DNA of 64,000 bases. It comes from Deltaproteobacteria bacterium. Its GTDB lineage: Bacteria > JADJOY01. This document shows positions 18,097-27,771 of this stretch, piece after piece. Below the pieces are notes generated by a model. That model saw only the letters and a program-made list of their open reading frames with translations. It was not told the origin of the DNA and did not search any database. A program made the translations under genes and the position numbers. The stretch covers positions 248,001-312,000 of the forward strand of contig JADJOY010000001.1 of NCBI GenBank assembly GCA_016713535.1, in the 5' to 3' direction. The stretch's first letter is position 1, and each line of letters opens with the position of its first letter.

Positions 18097-19001
18097 GGGC
18101 TCTCCTCGCCTCGCTCGATGCGTTCGGCGAGATGCTCGAACGCGGCGCTCCCGAGGCGCGCCTCGGCGCGCTGGCGAATCTGGTCCGCCACCAGGTCGAG
18201 GAATTCGGAGCGGCGGTGGAACGCGGCGTGGGGTGAGCCGTTGCGCGCGCGCCACTCGCGGTGGCGGCCGACCGCCTCCGCGAGCTCGGCGACGCCCTGG
18301 TCGTGGTCGGCGCGAGTGACGAGCACCGGCACGCTCCAGCCATCGGCGCGGGCATTGAGCTCGACCGCGGCGCGCAGCTCGGCGGCACGCTGCGCCGCAC
18401 CGGGCCGATCGCCCTTGTTCACCACGAACACGTCGGCCACCTCCATGAGCCCGGCCTTCATGGCCTGGATGAGGTCGCCGGCCTCGGGCACCAGCACCAC
18501 CACCGTGGTGTGCGCGATGCGTACCACGTCGAGTTCGGTCTGACCCACGCCTACGGTCTCGATCAGCACCCACTGCTTGCCGAACGCGTCGAGCACCTCG
18601 ACGAGCGCGCGCGCGGAGCGCATCAGCCCGCCGCGGCTGCCGCGCGTGCCGACGCTGCGGATGAAGACGCCACGGTCCCCGGAGTGGCGCCCCATGCGGA
18701 TGCGATCGGCGAGGATCGCTCCGTCCGTGTACGGGCTCGACGGGTCGACAGCGAGGATGCCGACGCTCTCGCCGCGGCCGCGCAGCACCGCGGTGAAGCG
18801 GTCGACCAGCGTCGACTTCCCGGCGCCGGGCGGCCCCGTGAAGCCCACGGTGGCGGCGTGACCGGTGAGCTGGTGGAGCCGCGCCAGGAACCGCACCCGG
18901 TCCGGCGCGAGCTGCTCGACCCAGGACAGGAGCCGCGCGAGCGCGCGCACGTCCCCACCGCGCATGCGCTCGAGCAAGCGCTCGGCCTCGGACTCGTCCA
19001 T
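18009..19001 (-). CDS. meaB: MeaB/ArgK-family GTPase, chaperone of a B12-dependent mutase
   Basis: A 330-residue G3E-class GTPase. The P-loop is GPPGAGKST at residues 56-64, followed by switch elements DPSSPYTDGAILADRIRM and ETVGVGQTELD and the base-specificity motif NKGD. MeaB loads and protects adenosylcobalamin in methylmalonyl-CoA mutase and related mutases. No mutase gene is in this window, so its partner must lie elsewhere. Start ATG 19001 lies 15 bp after the stop of the preceding small gene, and the 3' end overlaps pgeF by 88 bp on the other strand. Confidence 0.9.
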   Translation of the reverse strand: MDESEAERLLERMRGGDVRALARLLSWVEQLAPDRVRFLARLHQLTGHAATVGFTGPPGAGKSTLVDRFTAVLRGRGESVGILAVDPSSPYTDGAILADRIRMGRHSGDRGVFIRSVGTRGSRGGLMRSARALVEVLDAFGKQWVLIETVGVGQTELDVVRIAHTTVVVLVPEAGDLIQAMKAGLMEVADVFVVNKGDRPGAAQRAAELRAAVELNARADGWSVPVLVTRADHDQGVAELAEAVGRHREWRARNGSPHAAFHRRSEFLDLVADQIRQRAEARLGSAAFEHLAERIERGEESPYSLVLEALEAGLVAPIAVPASTAPIAES

Positions 19002-19015
19002 CACGCGCGAGCCGG

Positions 19016-19506
19016 TCAGAGCGCGTCCGCGTTGGCGGCGCCCGAGCTCTTCACGACCTTCCACTCCTTCGTGACCGTGCCGGTCTTCTCGAGCTCGAGG
19101 GTGATCGGGCTGGGGTGCAACGGCTGGCCGACGAAATAGACCGGCCCCCGTCGCCGCAGGTGCGGCTGCCGGTGGCGTCGAAGGTGACCGTCGCCTGGGT
19201 GCCCGCCACCTTGACCTTCACGTCCTGGATGTCGGCGTGGAGCTCGCAGCGCTCGGAGAAGAGGCGGCCGCGGTGGATCTCGAGGAGGGTGCCGTAGCTC
19301 AGGGCGCCCGAGCGGTCCTGATAGGAGAGCGAGAAGAAGCCCATGAAGCGCTGCAGGTCCTTCGCCTCCCACGCGGCCTTGCCCTCGAGGAGGCGCGCCC
19401 GGATGACGTCTTCCTCGCTGCTGCGGCCTCCCGAGATCACCCACCAGCCCGCCAGAACCGCGACGAGCAGCGGTAGGGCCACACGAAGCCAGCGGTTGTC
19501 GCTCAC
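19016..19506 (-). CDS. Membrane-anchored NTF2-like protein (frameshifted in this sequence)
   Basis: After restoring one base this encodes 163 residues. An N-terminal transmembrane or signal-anchor segment (LRVALPLLVAVLAGWWVI) precedes an NTF2/SnoaL-like fold with ARLLEGKAAWEAKDLQRFMGF... character. The frame breaks in a run of five C at 19145-19149 after TFDATGSRTCGDG; the continuation PVYFVGQPLHPSPITLELEK runs in another frame to a TGA at 19016-19018. The start GTG at 19506 overlaps the ribF stop and has GAGGAG upstream. Function is unknown; it is probably exported or membrane-tethered and co-transcribed with ribF and meaB. Confidence 0.7.
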
Positions 19507-20468
19507 GGATTCTCTCCTCGCTCGCCGAGATCGGGGACCGGCCCCGCGCTGGCGAGCAGCGCGCGGGCGCGCTCGACGTCGCGGCGGATCTGGTCGGTGA
19601 GCTCGGCGACGCCGCTGAACTTGCGCTCGTCGCGAAGGTGGTCGACGAAGCGCACGCCGATCCACTGGCCGTAGAGATCGCCGTCGAAATCGAGGAGGTG
19701 GACCTCGATCGAGAGCGTCTCGCCGCCGAACGTCGGCGCCACGCCGACGTTCGCGACACCGCCCACCAGCCCGTTCGCGGTCTCGACCCAGGTGGCGTAG
19801 ACGCCACGCTTGGGCAGCAGCTCGTCGGGCGGGGCGAGGTTGGCGGTGGGGAAGCCGAGCACGCGGCCGCGTTTGTTGCCGGTCACCACGTGGCCCTGGG
19901 CCAGGTAGTAGCGGCCGAGCTGCTCGGCCGCGAGCCGCACCTCGCCCGCCTTCAGGCTGTTGCGGATCCGCGTGCTGCTGACGATCTCGCCCTTCCAGTG
20001 GAAGGCGGGGAACACCTCGGCCTCGAGGCCGTGGCGGGGCGCCTCGTGCACCATGTACACGGGCGTGCCGCGGCACGAGCGGCCGAAGCAGAAGTCGTAG
20101 CCGATCACCACCTTGCGCGCGCCGAGTTGCTGGACGAGCACCTGGCGGATGAAGTCCTCGGGCTCCTGCGCCGCGAACTCGCGGGTGAAGTGCTCGCACA
20201 CCAGCACGTCCATGCCGCAGTCACGGATCAGCTTGATGCGTTTGGGCAGGCTGGTGAGTGTCTCGGGAGCTTTGTCGGGACGAAGGACCTGTTGCGGGTG
20301 CGGATCGAAGGTGTAGACGACGGCGGGGGCGCCGATGCGATCGGCTTCCTCGCGGACGCGCGCGAACAGGCGCTGGTGGCCGCGGTGCACGCCATCGAAG
20401 TTGCCGACCGTGACCACGGATCGTTCGATGCGGCGGCCCGAGCGGCCCAGGTCTCGAATCACCTCCAC
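19503..20468 (-). CDS. ribF: Bifunctional riboflavin kinase / FAD synthetase
   Basis: A 321-residue RibF that makes FMN from riboflavin and ATP, then FAD. The N-terminal adenylyltransferase domain shows VTVGNFDGVHRGHQ at about 19-32, VYTFDPHPQQVL and SSTRIRNSL. The C-terminal kinase domain has GNKRGRVLGFPTANL and the strand LSIEVHLLDFDGDLYG. Start is probably the GTG at 20468 with GAGGA upstream; a GTG at 20462 is also possible. The stop overlaps the next gene's GTG. The apparent much longer open frame upstream is antisense to the Lpt permease and is not coding. Confidence 0.93.
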   Translation of the reverse strand: MEVIRDLGRSGRRIERSVVTVGNFDGVHRGHQRLFARVREEADRIGAPAVVYTFDPHPQQVLRPDKAPETLTSLPKRIKLIRDCGMDVLVCEHFTREFAAQEPEDFIRQVLVQQLGARKVVIGYDFCFGRSCRGTPVYMVHEAPRHGLEAEVFPAFHWKGEIVSSTRIRNSLKAGEVRLAAEQLGRYYLAQGHVVTGNKRGRVLGFPTANLAPPDELLPKRGVYATWVETANGLVGGVANVGVAPTFGGETLSIEVHLLDFDGDLYGQWIGVRFVDHLRDERKFSGVAELTDQIRRDVERARALLASAGPVPDLGERGENP

Positions 20469-20679
20469 GGTCGACGGTCCTCGGACGGGCGCGGTTTCGC
20501 GAAGCTCTCGGGACGCTGTGGCGGGGCCGGCTCTCGTCCTGCGGGCGAGCCGGCGCGCTAGTCTACCGCCGATCGGAACCTCTGCCACGCGCCTCGCCGT
20601 GGGCCGCGCTGCACCGATGGTGCACGCTCGCCCGATACCTGGGGGGACGGCGAGGACGGGCCGTGGGGCGGGCGCGTGA

Positions 20680-20708
20680 TTGGCGCCGGCAGGGGGCAAA
20701 GGTAGCCT
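20680..20708 (+). promoter_or_regulatory. Candidate promoter of the Lpt permease gene
   Basis: TTGGCG (20680-20685), a 17-bp spacer and TAGCCT (20703-20708) lie 34-62 bp before the ATG at 20742. Both boxes are weak. The same 273-bp divergent gap holds two small inverted repeats: GCCGGCTC/GAGCCGGC (20526-20554) and TGCACC/GGTGCA (20610-20624). Confidence 0.3.
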
Positions 20709-20741
20709 CTCGCCGCTCGTTCGCGCCGCACCGATCGCACC

Positions 20742-22016
20742 ATGCCCAGCGCCCTCGCACCCGGTCACGTTCGGACCCGCGCCGTGGGCTTGCGCACGGT
20801 GTGGCCGGGGCGGGTGCTGTTCGTCGCGATCGCGCGCGAGGCGGCGGAGCCGATGGCGCTCGGCTTCTTTCTCTTCTGCTTCACCTTCCTGGCGCGCCAG
20901 CTCCTCCGGATGATGGAGTTCGCGGTCAACAAGGGCGTCGGGGTCGGCGAGCTCGGCAAGCTGGTGCTCGGCATCGCGGTGCCGTTCGCTGGGCTGACGC
21001 TGCCGATGGCGTTGTTGCTCGGCATCATGGTCGGCTTCAGCCGGCTGTCGTCGGACCACGAGATCGTCGCGATGAAGGCGTCGGGGGTGAGCCCGGCGCA
21101 GATGTTCGGCCCCGCGCTGGCGCTGGCCGGGGTCGCGTGGGTGATCTGTGTGCTGCTGATGGTGCTCGGCTATCCGTGGGGCTTTCGCACGGCGCGCGAG
21201 ACGTTCATCGACATCGCCCGGACGAACGCGACCGTCGGCATTCAGGAGCGGGTGTTCCTGACCGAGTTCGACGACGTCGTCATCTACGCGGAGAAGGTCC
21301 CGGTACGTGGCCAGCAGCTCGAGGGTCTGTTGATCTACGACGCGCGCGACAAGACCCGCGCACAGACGATCTTCGCGCGCCGCGGCTCGATTCGCTCGAA
21401 CCCCAGGGCGTTCACCGTCGAGATCGAGCTCGAGGACGGCGAGCTGCAGATCCTCGACGAGGGTCGCAGCCGCTTGCAGCGGGTCCACTTCCAGGCCTAT
21501 GCGCTGAGCCTCGACCTCAACGCGCGGGTGATGGGCAACCTGCCGACGCGTGACCCGAAGGAGATGTCGCTCGGCGAGCTGCGCGCGGAGGTGGCGGCGC
21601 GGCGGGCGAGCCCGGATGGCGACTGGGTGCGTCCGCTTCTCGAGTTCCACCGCCGCTTCGCCATCCCGTTCGCGTGCCTGGTGCTGCCGCTGGCGGGTAT
21701 CCCCCTTGGCATCCAGCCGCAGCGCACCGGTCGCGTGTGGGGCTTCGGCCTCTCGCTGGTCCTGATCGGGCTCTACTACGGCGGCATGGTGGCGGGCGAG
21801 GCGCTCGCCAAGCGCAACCTCGCCGGCGGCCACGGCGGCCTGCCGGTGTGGATGGCAGCGTGGCTGCCCAACGTCCTGCTGGGCGGGATCGGCGCACTGC
21901 TCACGTGGCAGACGATCCGTGAGCGTCCGGTGGCCGCGGTTCGCTGGTTGCAGGATCGGGGCGGTGATCTGCGCGCGCTGGTGGCCCGGCTGGTCCTGCG
22001 CCGTTCCGCCACGTGA
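20742..22016 (+). CDS. LptF/LptG-family lipopolysaccharide export permease
   Basis: A 424-residue inner-membrane permease of the YjgP/YjgQ family (PF03739). It has N-terminal transmembrane segments including PMALLLGIMVGFSRLSSD, the family motif EIVAMKASGVSPAQM, a periplasmic beta-jellyroll region (about 150-290) and C-terminal transmembrane segments beginning HRRFAIPFACLVLPLAGIPLG. With LptB it extracts lipopolysaccharide from the inner membrane and passes it to LptC/LptA. It stands alone here without the usual second permease. LptF and LptG are not distinguishable with confidence. Confidence 0.88.
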   Translation: MPSALAPGHVRTRAVGLRTVWPGRVLFVAIAREAAEPMALGFFLFCFTFLARQLLRMMEFAVNKGVGVGELGKLVLGIAVPFAGLTLPMALLLGIMVGFSRLSSDHEIVAMKASGVSPAQMFGPALALAGVAWVICVLLMVLGYPWGFRTARETFIDIARTNATVGIQERVFLTEFDDVVIYAEKVPVRGQQLEGLLIYDARDKTRAQTIFARRGSIRSNPRAFTVEIELEDGELQILDEGRSRLQRVHFQAYALSLDLNARVMGNLPTRDPKEMSLGELRAEVAARRASPDGDWVRPLLEFHRRFAIPFACLVLPLAGIPLGIQPQRTGRVWGFGLSLVLIGLYYGGMVAGEALAKRNLAGGHGGLPVWMAAWLPNVLLGGIGALLTWQTIRERPVAAVRWLQDRGGDLRALVARLVLRRSAT

Positions 22017-22023
22017 AGCGCGC

Positions 22024-23559
22024 TCACGGCGCGCTGGCCCGCGAGCGCATGCGCTCCACGAGCGCGCGCAGCGACGCGACGACCGCCGAGGACGCTGGCG
22101 AATCGGTGGCCCGCCCCTCGAGCAGCAAACGATAGCTCGCGTAGCCGTAGCCGAAGCCGAGGATCCCGACGAACGGCAACGCGAGCCAGTCGCCCGAGGC
22201 GATCGTGAGCGCGAGCGCGAGTCCGCAGCTCGCGGTCACCGCGAGCTCCGGCCATGGCGGAGGCTCGGGAACCCGGTAACGCGAAGCGTGCCAGCTCCGC
22301 TCGGTGGCGCCGTACTTCGGAGTGCGCTGGAACGCCGCCCGACGCCCGCGCAGCCCGCGCAGCACGGCCCCGGCGTTGGTCAGCGAGAGCGAGGCTGCGA
22401 GCCCGAGGGCGAGCGGGACGTGACGCCAGCGCCACTCGCCGCGTCCCCGGGTAGCGGCCTGGGACACCGCGTAGAAGACTCCGGCCGAGCCGAGCCCACA
22501 GGCGAGCAGCGGCAGCTCGACCAGCCAGGGAGACGACGCGCCGTCGAGCCCACGCGCGAGCAACGCGGGTGCGATCAGCACGCTCAGCGCGGCGCTGGCG
22601 AGGTAGGCGATGTTGCCGCCGAGGTGGGCCAGCGCCTCGACCTTCACGGAGGCCGGGATCCGCGCTCGCCACAGCCGCGGCGCGAGCTTGCGCAACGTCT
22701 GCGCCGAGCCCATCGTCCAGCGGCGCTGCTGAGAGCGAAACCCCGCCATGTCGAGCGGCACCTCTCCCGGTACCACGACGTCGGGCAGATACACGAAGCG
22801 CCATCCGGCCAGCTGCGCGCGATACGAGAGGTCGAGGTCTTCGGTGAGCGTGTCGTGCTGCCAGCCGCCGGCGCTCTCGATGGCCGCCCGCCGCCACATT
22901 CCCGCCGTGCCGTTGAAGTTGAAGAAGCGGCCCGACGCGTGCCGAGCGGTGTGCTCGATCACGAAGTGCCCGTCGAGGAGGATGCTCTCGAGCCGCGTGA
23001 GCAGCGAGTGGTCGCGGTTGGCGTGTTCCCAGCGCGCCTGAACCATGCCGACGCCGGGATCGGCGAACGGCTCGAGCAGGCGAAGGAGCACGTCCGGACC
23101 CGGGATGAAGTCGGCGTCGAAGATCGCGATCAGCTCGCCGCGAGCGAGGGAGAGCCCGTGGGCGAGGGCGCCGGCCTTGAAGCCCTCGCGGTGGCTGCGG
23201 CGCACGTGGGTCACGGGGTGTCCTGCCTCGCGCAGCTCGGCGACCACGTGCGCCGCGATCGCGGACGTCTCGTCGGTCGAGTCGTCGAGGACCTGGATCT
23301 CGAGGCGGTCGGACGGGTAGTCGAGCGCGCACGCGGCGCGGATCGCGCGCTCGACGACGTAGCGCTCGTCGTAGACCGGGAGCTGGACCGTGAGCCGCGG
23401 CAGCTCCTCCGGCGTAGCGCTCGGGGACACTGCGCTCGTCCGCCGCGCGCGAGCGCGCACGAAGAGCGACGTCAGGTAGAGGCGGTGAAGCCCGAGCGGC
23501 ACCAGCAGCGCGACGACCACGGCGTAGAGCGCCTGCACCAGCGTCGCGAGCTCGTTCAC
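22024..23559 (-). CDS. Processive family 2 glycosyltransferase (cellulose-synthase-like)
   Basis: A 511-residue membrane glycosyltransferase. A transmembrane segment near the N-terminus is followed by a cytosolic GT2 domain with the substrate motifs DDSTDET, the metal-binding DADF, the catalytic TEDLDL, and QQRRW, i.e. the D,D,D,QxxRW signature of processive synthases. Four or five C-terminal hydrophobic segments follow. It resembles CslA-type glucomannan or ceramide-glucosyltransferase-like enzymes of bacteria. The GTG start at 23559 overlaps the mobA stop. The product polymer or lipid is unknown. Confidence 0.87.
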   Translation of the reverse strand: MNELATLVQALYAVVVALLVPLGLHRLYLTSLFVRARARRTSAVSPSATPEELPRLTVQLPVYDERYVVERAIRAACALDYPSDRLEIQVLDDSTDETSAIAAHVVAELREAGHPVTHVRRSHREGFKAGALAHGLSLARGELIAIFDADFIPGPDVLLRLLEPFADPGVGMVQARWEHANRDHSLLTRLESILLDGHFVIEHTARHASGRFFNFNGTAGMWRRAAIESAGGWQHDTLTEDLDLSYRAQLAGWRFVYLPDVVVPGEVPLDMAGFRSQQRRWTMGSAQTLRKLAPRLWRARIPASVKVEALAHLGGNIAYLASAALSVLIAPALLARGLDGASSPWLVELPLLACGLGSAGVFYAVSQAATRGRGEWRWRHVPLALGLAASLSLTNAGAVLRGLRGRRAAFQRTPKYGATERSWHASRYRVPEPPPWPELAVTASCGLALALTIASGDWLALPFVGILGFGYGYASYRLLLEGRATDSPASSAVVASLRALVERMRSRASAP

Positions 23560-24189
23560 CGGCGCATCTCCGTGACGAGCGCCTCGAGGTCGGCCGGAGC
23601 GTTGACGTTCGTGAAGCTCGCGAGCGCCGGATCGAGGTCGCGGAGCTCGGGCTCGTACACCCAGCGCACCCGCGCCGACGCGAGGAGCTCGCGGAGCCCG
23701 CGGGGGCCTCCCTCGAGGAGCCGCCGTGCCGGGTCGAGGAGCGTCACCGCATAGAGGGCGCCGAGCGGCTGCCAGCGCCCGGCGAGCACCGGCACCGCCG
23801 CGTCGTGGTCGCCGATCCGCTCTCGCAGACCGGCGACGAGCGCGGGCTCGACGAGCGGCATGTCGCAGCCGGCCAGGAACACGTGGCTTCGTGGCGAGCG
23901 CGCGAGCGCGGCCACCAGGCCGCCGAGCGGGCCCTGTCCTGGCAGCTCGTCCGCGATCAAGAGGGCGCCGAGCGCGGCGAGCCCGCTCGGGCGCCGGATC
24001 GATCACGAGCACCGGATCGCAGGCCCGGGCCAGGCGCTCGACCACCCACGCCGCCATCGGCCGCCCGTCGGGGAGCTCGAGCAGCGCCTTGTCGCGGCCC
24101 ATCCGGTGGCTCGCGCCGCCGGTGAGCACGGCGCCGCACACCGGCGCGTCGCGCGGTGGTCGAGGGAGGTCGGGTTCGAGAGCGCTCAT
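23556..24189 (-). CDS. mobA: Molybdenum cofactor guanylyltransferase-like protein MobA (frameshifted in this sequence)
   Basis: The N-terminus CGAVLTGGASHRMGRDKALLEL is the nucleotide-binding motif of MobA, which attaches GMP to molybdopterin. The continuation, ADELPGQGPLGGLVAAL, HVFLAGCDMPLVEPAL and NVNAPADLEAL, is in another frame. Removing one base from a GGG at 23982-23984 joins the two and gives about 210 residues, the usual MobA length, with the junction reading APERLAALGALLIADE. Start ATG 24189. No other molybdenum-cofactor gene is visible, so a related nucleotidyltransferase role is possible. It overlaps the downstream GT2 gene by 4 bp. Confidence 0.82.
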
Positions 24190-24401
24190 CGTCGGGGCAG
24201 GGCACGGGGCAGGCCCCGGGCAGCCGGGGAGCCGAGCCGCAATCGCGGCGGATGGCAAGGCACCGCCACCGTGTCGCGAGGGCGGGGCCGCCAACCGCGT
24301 CGTTTCTGAACATCGGTGGCCCGTGCCATTCTCTTGCGCTCCTCGGGTCGGCGCCGCTGCCGGAGCCGGACCGCGAGCCCCTCCCACGTCGCGTCGTTTC
24401 G

Positions 24402-25556
24402 ATGAGAAGGCCGGCCCAGCTCGCCAAACCCGTTCGCCCGCGCCGCGCCGCCGCGGCCGACCACGTCGCCGCGGAGGTGCTCGCAAATCTCGTCGAGGGC
24501 GTGGTGGTGATCGACCGCGGGCACCGCGTGGTCCGGATGAACCCCGCCGCGGAGCGCATCACCGGTCGCTCGGAGGCGCGCGCGGTGGGTGCGTTGCTCG
24601 CTGATTCGTTGCCCCACAATCCCGAGGTCGTGCGTCTCGCCCAGCGCTGCCTCGACACCGGTGGGAGCGCGGCCAACCGGATCGTGACGCTGGCCTGCCC
24701 GCCGCGTGAGCCGCTGCCGGTCGAGGTCCTCGCCTCGCCGTGGATCGACGCCGACGGCCAGGTCGCGGGAGCGGTGCTGGTCTTCATGGATCGCACGCCG
24801 CTCCAGGCGATCGCGGAGGAGGTGCGACGCGGCGATCGGGTCGCGATGGCCGAGGCGCTCGGCGCACGTCTCGCGCACGAGGTCCGCAATCCGCTCGGCG
24901 GGATCCAGGGAGCGGCGCAGCTCCTCGCACGCCGCGCCGCCGGCAGGCGCGACCTCGAGGAGTGCGTCGAGGTGATCGTGCGCGAGGTGAACCGCCTCGA
25001 CGCGCTGGTGGGCTCGGTGCTCGAGCTGGCGCGGGACACCGAGCGCCCCCGCCAGTCGGTCAACGTCCACCTGCTGCTCGACGAGGTGATCCAGCTCCTG
25101 CGCGCCGACCCGGCGACACGGGACGTGGAGGTGCGGTGCTTCTTCGACCCCAGCCTCCCCGAGATCCGGGTGGACGTGCAGGCCTTCGTACGGGTGCTTC
25201 GCAACCTGGTGCGTAACGCCGCCGAGGCCCAAGGGCGCGCCGGCACGATCGAGCTCGCCACCGCGTACGCGACCGACTACAGCCGGGTGCTGCGCGCCGG
25301 CTCGTCGGCGCGGTTCGTGAAGATCGAGGTCCGTGACGAGGGTCCCGGCATCCCGCCCGAGATCAAGGAGCGCATCTTCACGCCGCTCTTCACCACCAAG
25401 AACACCGGCACCGGGCTCGGGCTCGCCATCGCGCTCAAGGTCGTCGAGGACCACGGAGGCTTCATGCGCGTGCTCAATCGTTCCCCGCGGGGGTCGATCT
25501 TCGAGGTCTACGTGCCGATCGACGCCGCTCGCGAACGGCGCGAGGCGACGCCGTGA
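24402..25556 (+). CDS. NtrB-like sensor histidine kinase
   Basis: A 384-residue soluble kinase. A PAS domain spans about 22-140 (ANLVEGVVVIDRGHRVVRMN), followed by the dimerisation/phosphoacceptor helix with His159 in ARLAHEVRNPLGG and a HATPase domain with N-box LVRNAAEA, G1 DEGPGIPP and TTKNTGTGLGLAI. The domain order matches NtrB and related one-PAS kinases that control sigma-54 activators. No transmembrane segment is predicted. Start ATG 24402; the region before it (24190-24401) is antisense-free spacer with no recognisable site. Its TGA overlaps the start of the response regulator. Confidence 0.87.
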   Translation: MRRPAQLAKPVRPRRAAAADHVAAEVLANLVEGVVVIDRGHRVVRMNPAAERITGRSEARAVGALLADSLPHNPEVVRLAQRCLDTGGSAANRIVTLACPPREPLPVEVLASPWIDADGQVAGAVLVFMDRTPLQAIAEEVRRGDRVAMAEALGARLAHEVRNPLGGIQGAAQLLARRAAGRRDLEECVEVIVREVNRLDALVGSVLELARDTERPRQSVNVHLLLDEVIQLLRADPATRDVEVRCFFDPSLPEIRVDVQAFVRVLRNLVRNAAEAQGRAGTIELATAYATDYSRVLRAGSSARFVKIEVRDEGPGIPPEIKERIFTPLFTTKNTGTGLGLAIALKVVEDHGGFMRVLNRSPRGSIFEVYVPIDAARERREATP

Positions 25557-27004
25557 CCCGCCACGCGCTGGTCGTCGACGACGAGCAGGGGATCCGCTTC
25601 GCCCTGCGTGGTCTGCTCGTGGAGCGCGGCTTCGCGGTGGACGAGGCCGCGTCGGGCGAGGAGGCGCTCAAGGCGCTGGAGACCTTCGACTACGACGTCG
25701 CGTTCGTGGACATCGTGATGCCCGGGCTGACGGGCATGGACGTGCTCGATCGCATGCGCGCGGCAGGCAACGACACGTCGATGATCGTCATGACCGCGCA
25801 GGACACCATGCGCAACGCGGTCGAGGCGATGAAGCGCGGTGCCTTCGACTACGTGACCAAGCCGTTCGATCTCGCCGAGATCGAGGTGCTCGCGGACCGC
25901 GCCAGCGAGATGCGCGACATGCGCCGCACGGTCGAGCGCCTCAAGGGGCGGGAGCGCGAGGCACAGCCGTCCGAGGTCGCCCTGGTCGGGCGGTCGCCCG
26001 TGATGCAGCAGCTCTTCAAGACCATCGGTCGGATCGCCGCGAGCGGTGCGACGGTGATGCTCGAGGGCGAGTCGGGGACCGGCAAGGAGCTGATCGCGCA
26101 GGCGATCCACAAGAACGGCTCGCGCGCCTCGGGGCCCTTCGTGCCGGTGAACTCGGCGGCCATCCCCGCCGAGCTGCTCGAGAGCGAGCTCTTCGGTCAC
26201 ACCCGCGGCGCCTTCACTGGCGCCACCGAGACCCGAGCCGGCCGCTTCGAGGAAGCCGACGGCGGCACGCTCTTCCTCGACGAGATCGGCGAGATGTCGT
26301 TGCCGCTCCAGTCGAAGATCCTGCGCGTCCTCGAGGATCGCCGGGTGCAGCGGGTCGGCGGCGGGCCGGTGCGGGAGGTCGACGTGCGGGTGGTGGCCGC
26401 GACGCACCGCGACCTCGAAGCCGAGGTCGAGGGTGGGCGCTTCCGGCGCGATCTCTTCTACCGCCTGGCGGTGGTGCGCGTTCGGGTGCCGGCGCTGCGC
26501 GAGCGCCTCGACGACCTGCCGCTGCTCGTCGAGCACTTCCTCACCCGCCACGCGCGCGACGTCGGAGGCGCGTCGCGCGCGGTGAGCCGCGAGGTGATCG
26601 AGGCGATGCGCCGCCACTCGTGGCCGGGTAACGTGCGCGAGCTCGAGAACTCGGTGCGGCGCGCGCTGCTTCTGGGCGCGGGGCCGATGCTGACCCTCGC
26701 AGACTTCCCCGAGCTCACGCGAGGCGCTCCTGCGACCGCGGCGCCGGTCGAGGGTGCCTCGCTGGAGGCGTTGGTGCGCGGCGCGCTGCTCGCGGAGCTC
26801 GACGCGGGTACGTCGCGGTGGGGCACGCTCCATCGGGACGTGATCGACCAGGTCGAGCGGCCGCTGATCGAGCTGATCCTGGAGCGGACCGGAGGAAATC
26901 AGCTCAAGGCGGCCGAGTGGCTCGGCATCAACCGCAACACGCTGCGCAAGAAGATCCGCCTGCTCTGCGTGCCGATGGACCGCGGCGGTCCGGTGAGCGG
27001 ATAA
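25553..27004 (+). CDS. NtrC-family sigma-54-dependent response regulator
   Basis: A 483-residue activator with receiver, AAA+ and Fis-type domains. The receiver has acidic residues DDE and phosphoacceptor Asp53 in FVDIVMPG. The AAA+ domain shows Walker A GESGTGKE (about 172-179), the sigma-54 contact loop GAFTGA (219-224), Walker [12 protein letters not shown] and the arginine-finger region FRRDLFYRL. The C-terminal helix-turn-helix is [21 protein letters not shown]. The GTG start overlaps the kinase stop, so the two proteins form one two-component system. No glnA or nitrogen gene is adjacent, so the stimulus is unknown. Confidence 0.92.
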   Translation: MTRHALVVDDEQGIRFALRGLLVERGFAVDEAASGEEALKALETFDYDVAFVDIVMPGLTGMDVLDRMRAAGNDTSMIVMTAQDTMRNAVEAMKRGAFDYVTKPFDLAEIEVLADRASEMRDMRRTVERLKGREREAQPSEVALVGRSPVMQQLFKTIGRIAASGATVMLEGESGTGKELIAQAIHKNGSRASGPFVPVNSAAIPAELLESELFGHTRGAFTGATETRAGRFEEADGGTLFLDEIGEMSLPLQSKILRVLEDRRVQRVGGGPVREVDVRVVAATHRDLEAEVEGGRFRRDLFYRLAVVRVRVPALRERLDDLPLLVEHFLTRHARDVGGASRAVSREVIEAMRRHSWPGNVRELENSVRRALLLGAGPMLTLADFPELTRGAPATAAPVEGASLEALVRGALLAELDAGTSRWGTLHRDVIDQVERPLIELILERTGGNQLKAAEWLGINRNTLRKKIRLLCVPMDRGGPVSG

Positions 27005-27062
27005 TCCCGCTCATCCGCGCGGTGGCAACCCGGTCATCGACCTGCCCCCTTCCCGAGACCTC

Positions 27063-27719
27063 ATGACGGTTCAAGATCTGCTGAGCGGCGTCTACGTCAT
27101 CGTCGACAACTCGATGGCGCCGCAGCGCTCCCACGAGCAACTGGCGCGCGCCGCCCTCGACGCCGGGGCGCGCGTTCTCCAGCTCCGCGCCAAGACGTTG
27201 CCGAGGCGGGAGGTGGTGGAGGTCGGTCGCCGTCTCCGCGACATGACCCGTCGTGAAGGTGCGCTCTTCATCCTCAACGACCTCGTCGACGTGGCGCTGC
27301 TTCTGGACGCGGACGGGGTCCACCTGGGGCAGGGGGACTTCCCGCTCAGCGTGGCGAGGCGGATCGTCGGATACCGCCTGATGATCGGCATCTCGACCCA
27401 CGACCCGGAGCAGGCGCAGGCGGCGGCGCGAGGTGGAGCCGACTACATCGGTTTCGGGCCGGTGTTCGCGACCGGCTCCAAGCAGTCCGACTACGAGCCA
27501 ACCGGGCTCGACGCGCTGCGCGCGGTGGCGGAAGGTGTCCGTGTGCCGGTGGTGGCCATCGGCGGTCTCACCGCGGCGCGGTTCGGCGAGGTCCTCGAGG
27601 CGCGGGCAACGGCTGGCGCCTTCCTGTCCGCGGTGTGCGCGGCCCCGGATGTCCGCCAGGCCACCGCGGATCTCGTGGCGATCCACCGCCAGCGGGCCGC
27701 GCGCGGCCCGGAAGCCTGA
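27063..27719 (+). CDS. thiE: Thiamine-phosphate synthase
   Basis: A 218-residue TIM-barrel enzyme that joins HMP diphosphate and thiazole phosphate to thiamine phosphate. Family motifs are in order: VLQLRAKT, FILNDLVDVALLLDADGVHL, GQGD, IGISTHDPEQA, ADYIGFGPVFATGSK and VVAIGGLTAA. The ATG is at 27063. No TPP riboswitch is visible in the 58-bp gap after the response-regulator gene. It lies 52 bp upstream of thiD, probably in one transcript. Confidence 0.95.
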   Translation: MTVQDLLSGVYVIVDNSMAPQRSHEQLARAALDAGARVLQLRAKTLPRREVVEVGRRLRDMTRREGALFILNDLVDVALLLDADGVHLGQGDFPLSVARRIVGYRLMIGISTHDPEQAQAAARGGADYIGFGPVFATGSKQSDYEPTGLDALRAVAEGVRVPVVAIGGLTAARFGEVLEARATAGAFLSAVCAAPDVRQATADLVAIHRQRAARGPEA

Positions 27720-27771
27720 CCGCCGGACGACTCCGAAGGGCGTCCACGCGAACCATCGGGGCCTCTCGGCG

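Noticed and set aside
20469-20741. FMN riboswitch before ribF
   Set aside because: No RFN element sequence blocks are visible; only two small unrelated inverted repeats occur.
20469-21833. Extended N-terminus of ribF running under the Lpt permease gene
   Set aside because: RibF similarity begins only at about 20468. The extension is antisense to a conserved permease.
24310-24345. Sigma-54 promoter before the NtrB-like gene
   Set aside because: TGGCACG occurs on the minus strand, but no TTGC lies at the required spacing on that strand.
27005-27062. TPP riboswitch before thiE
   Set aside because: The gap is only 58 bp and lacks the CTGAGA and ACCTGA elements.
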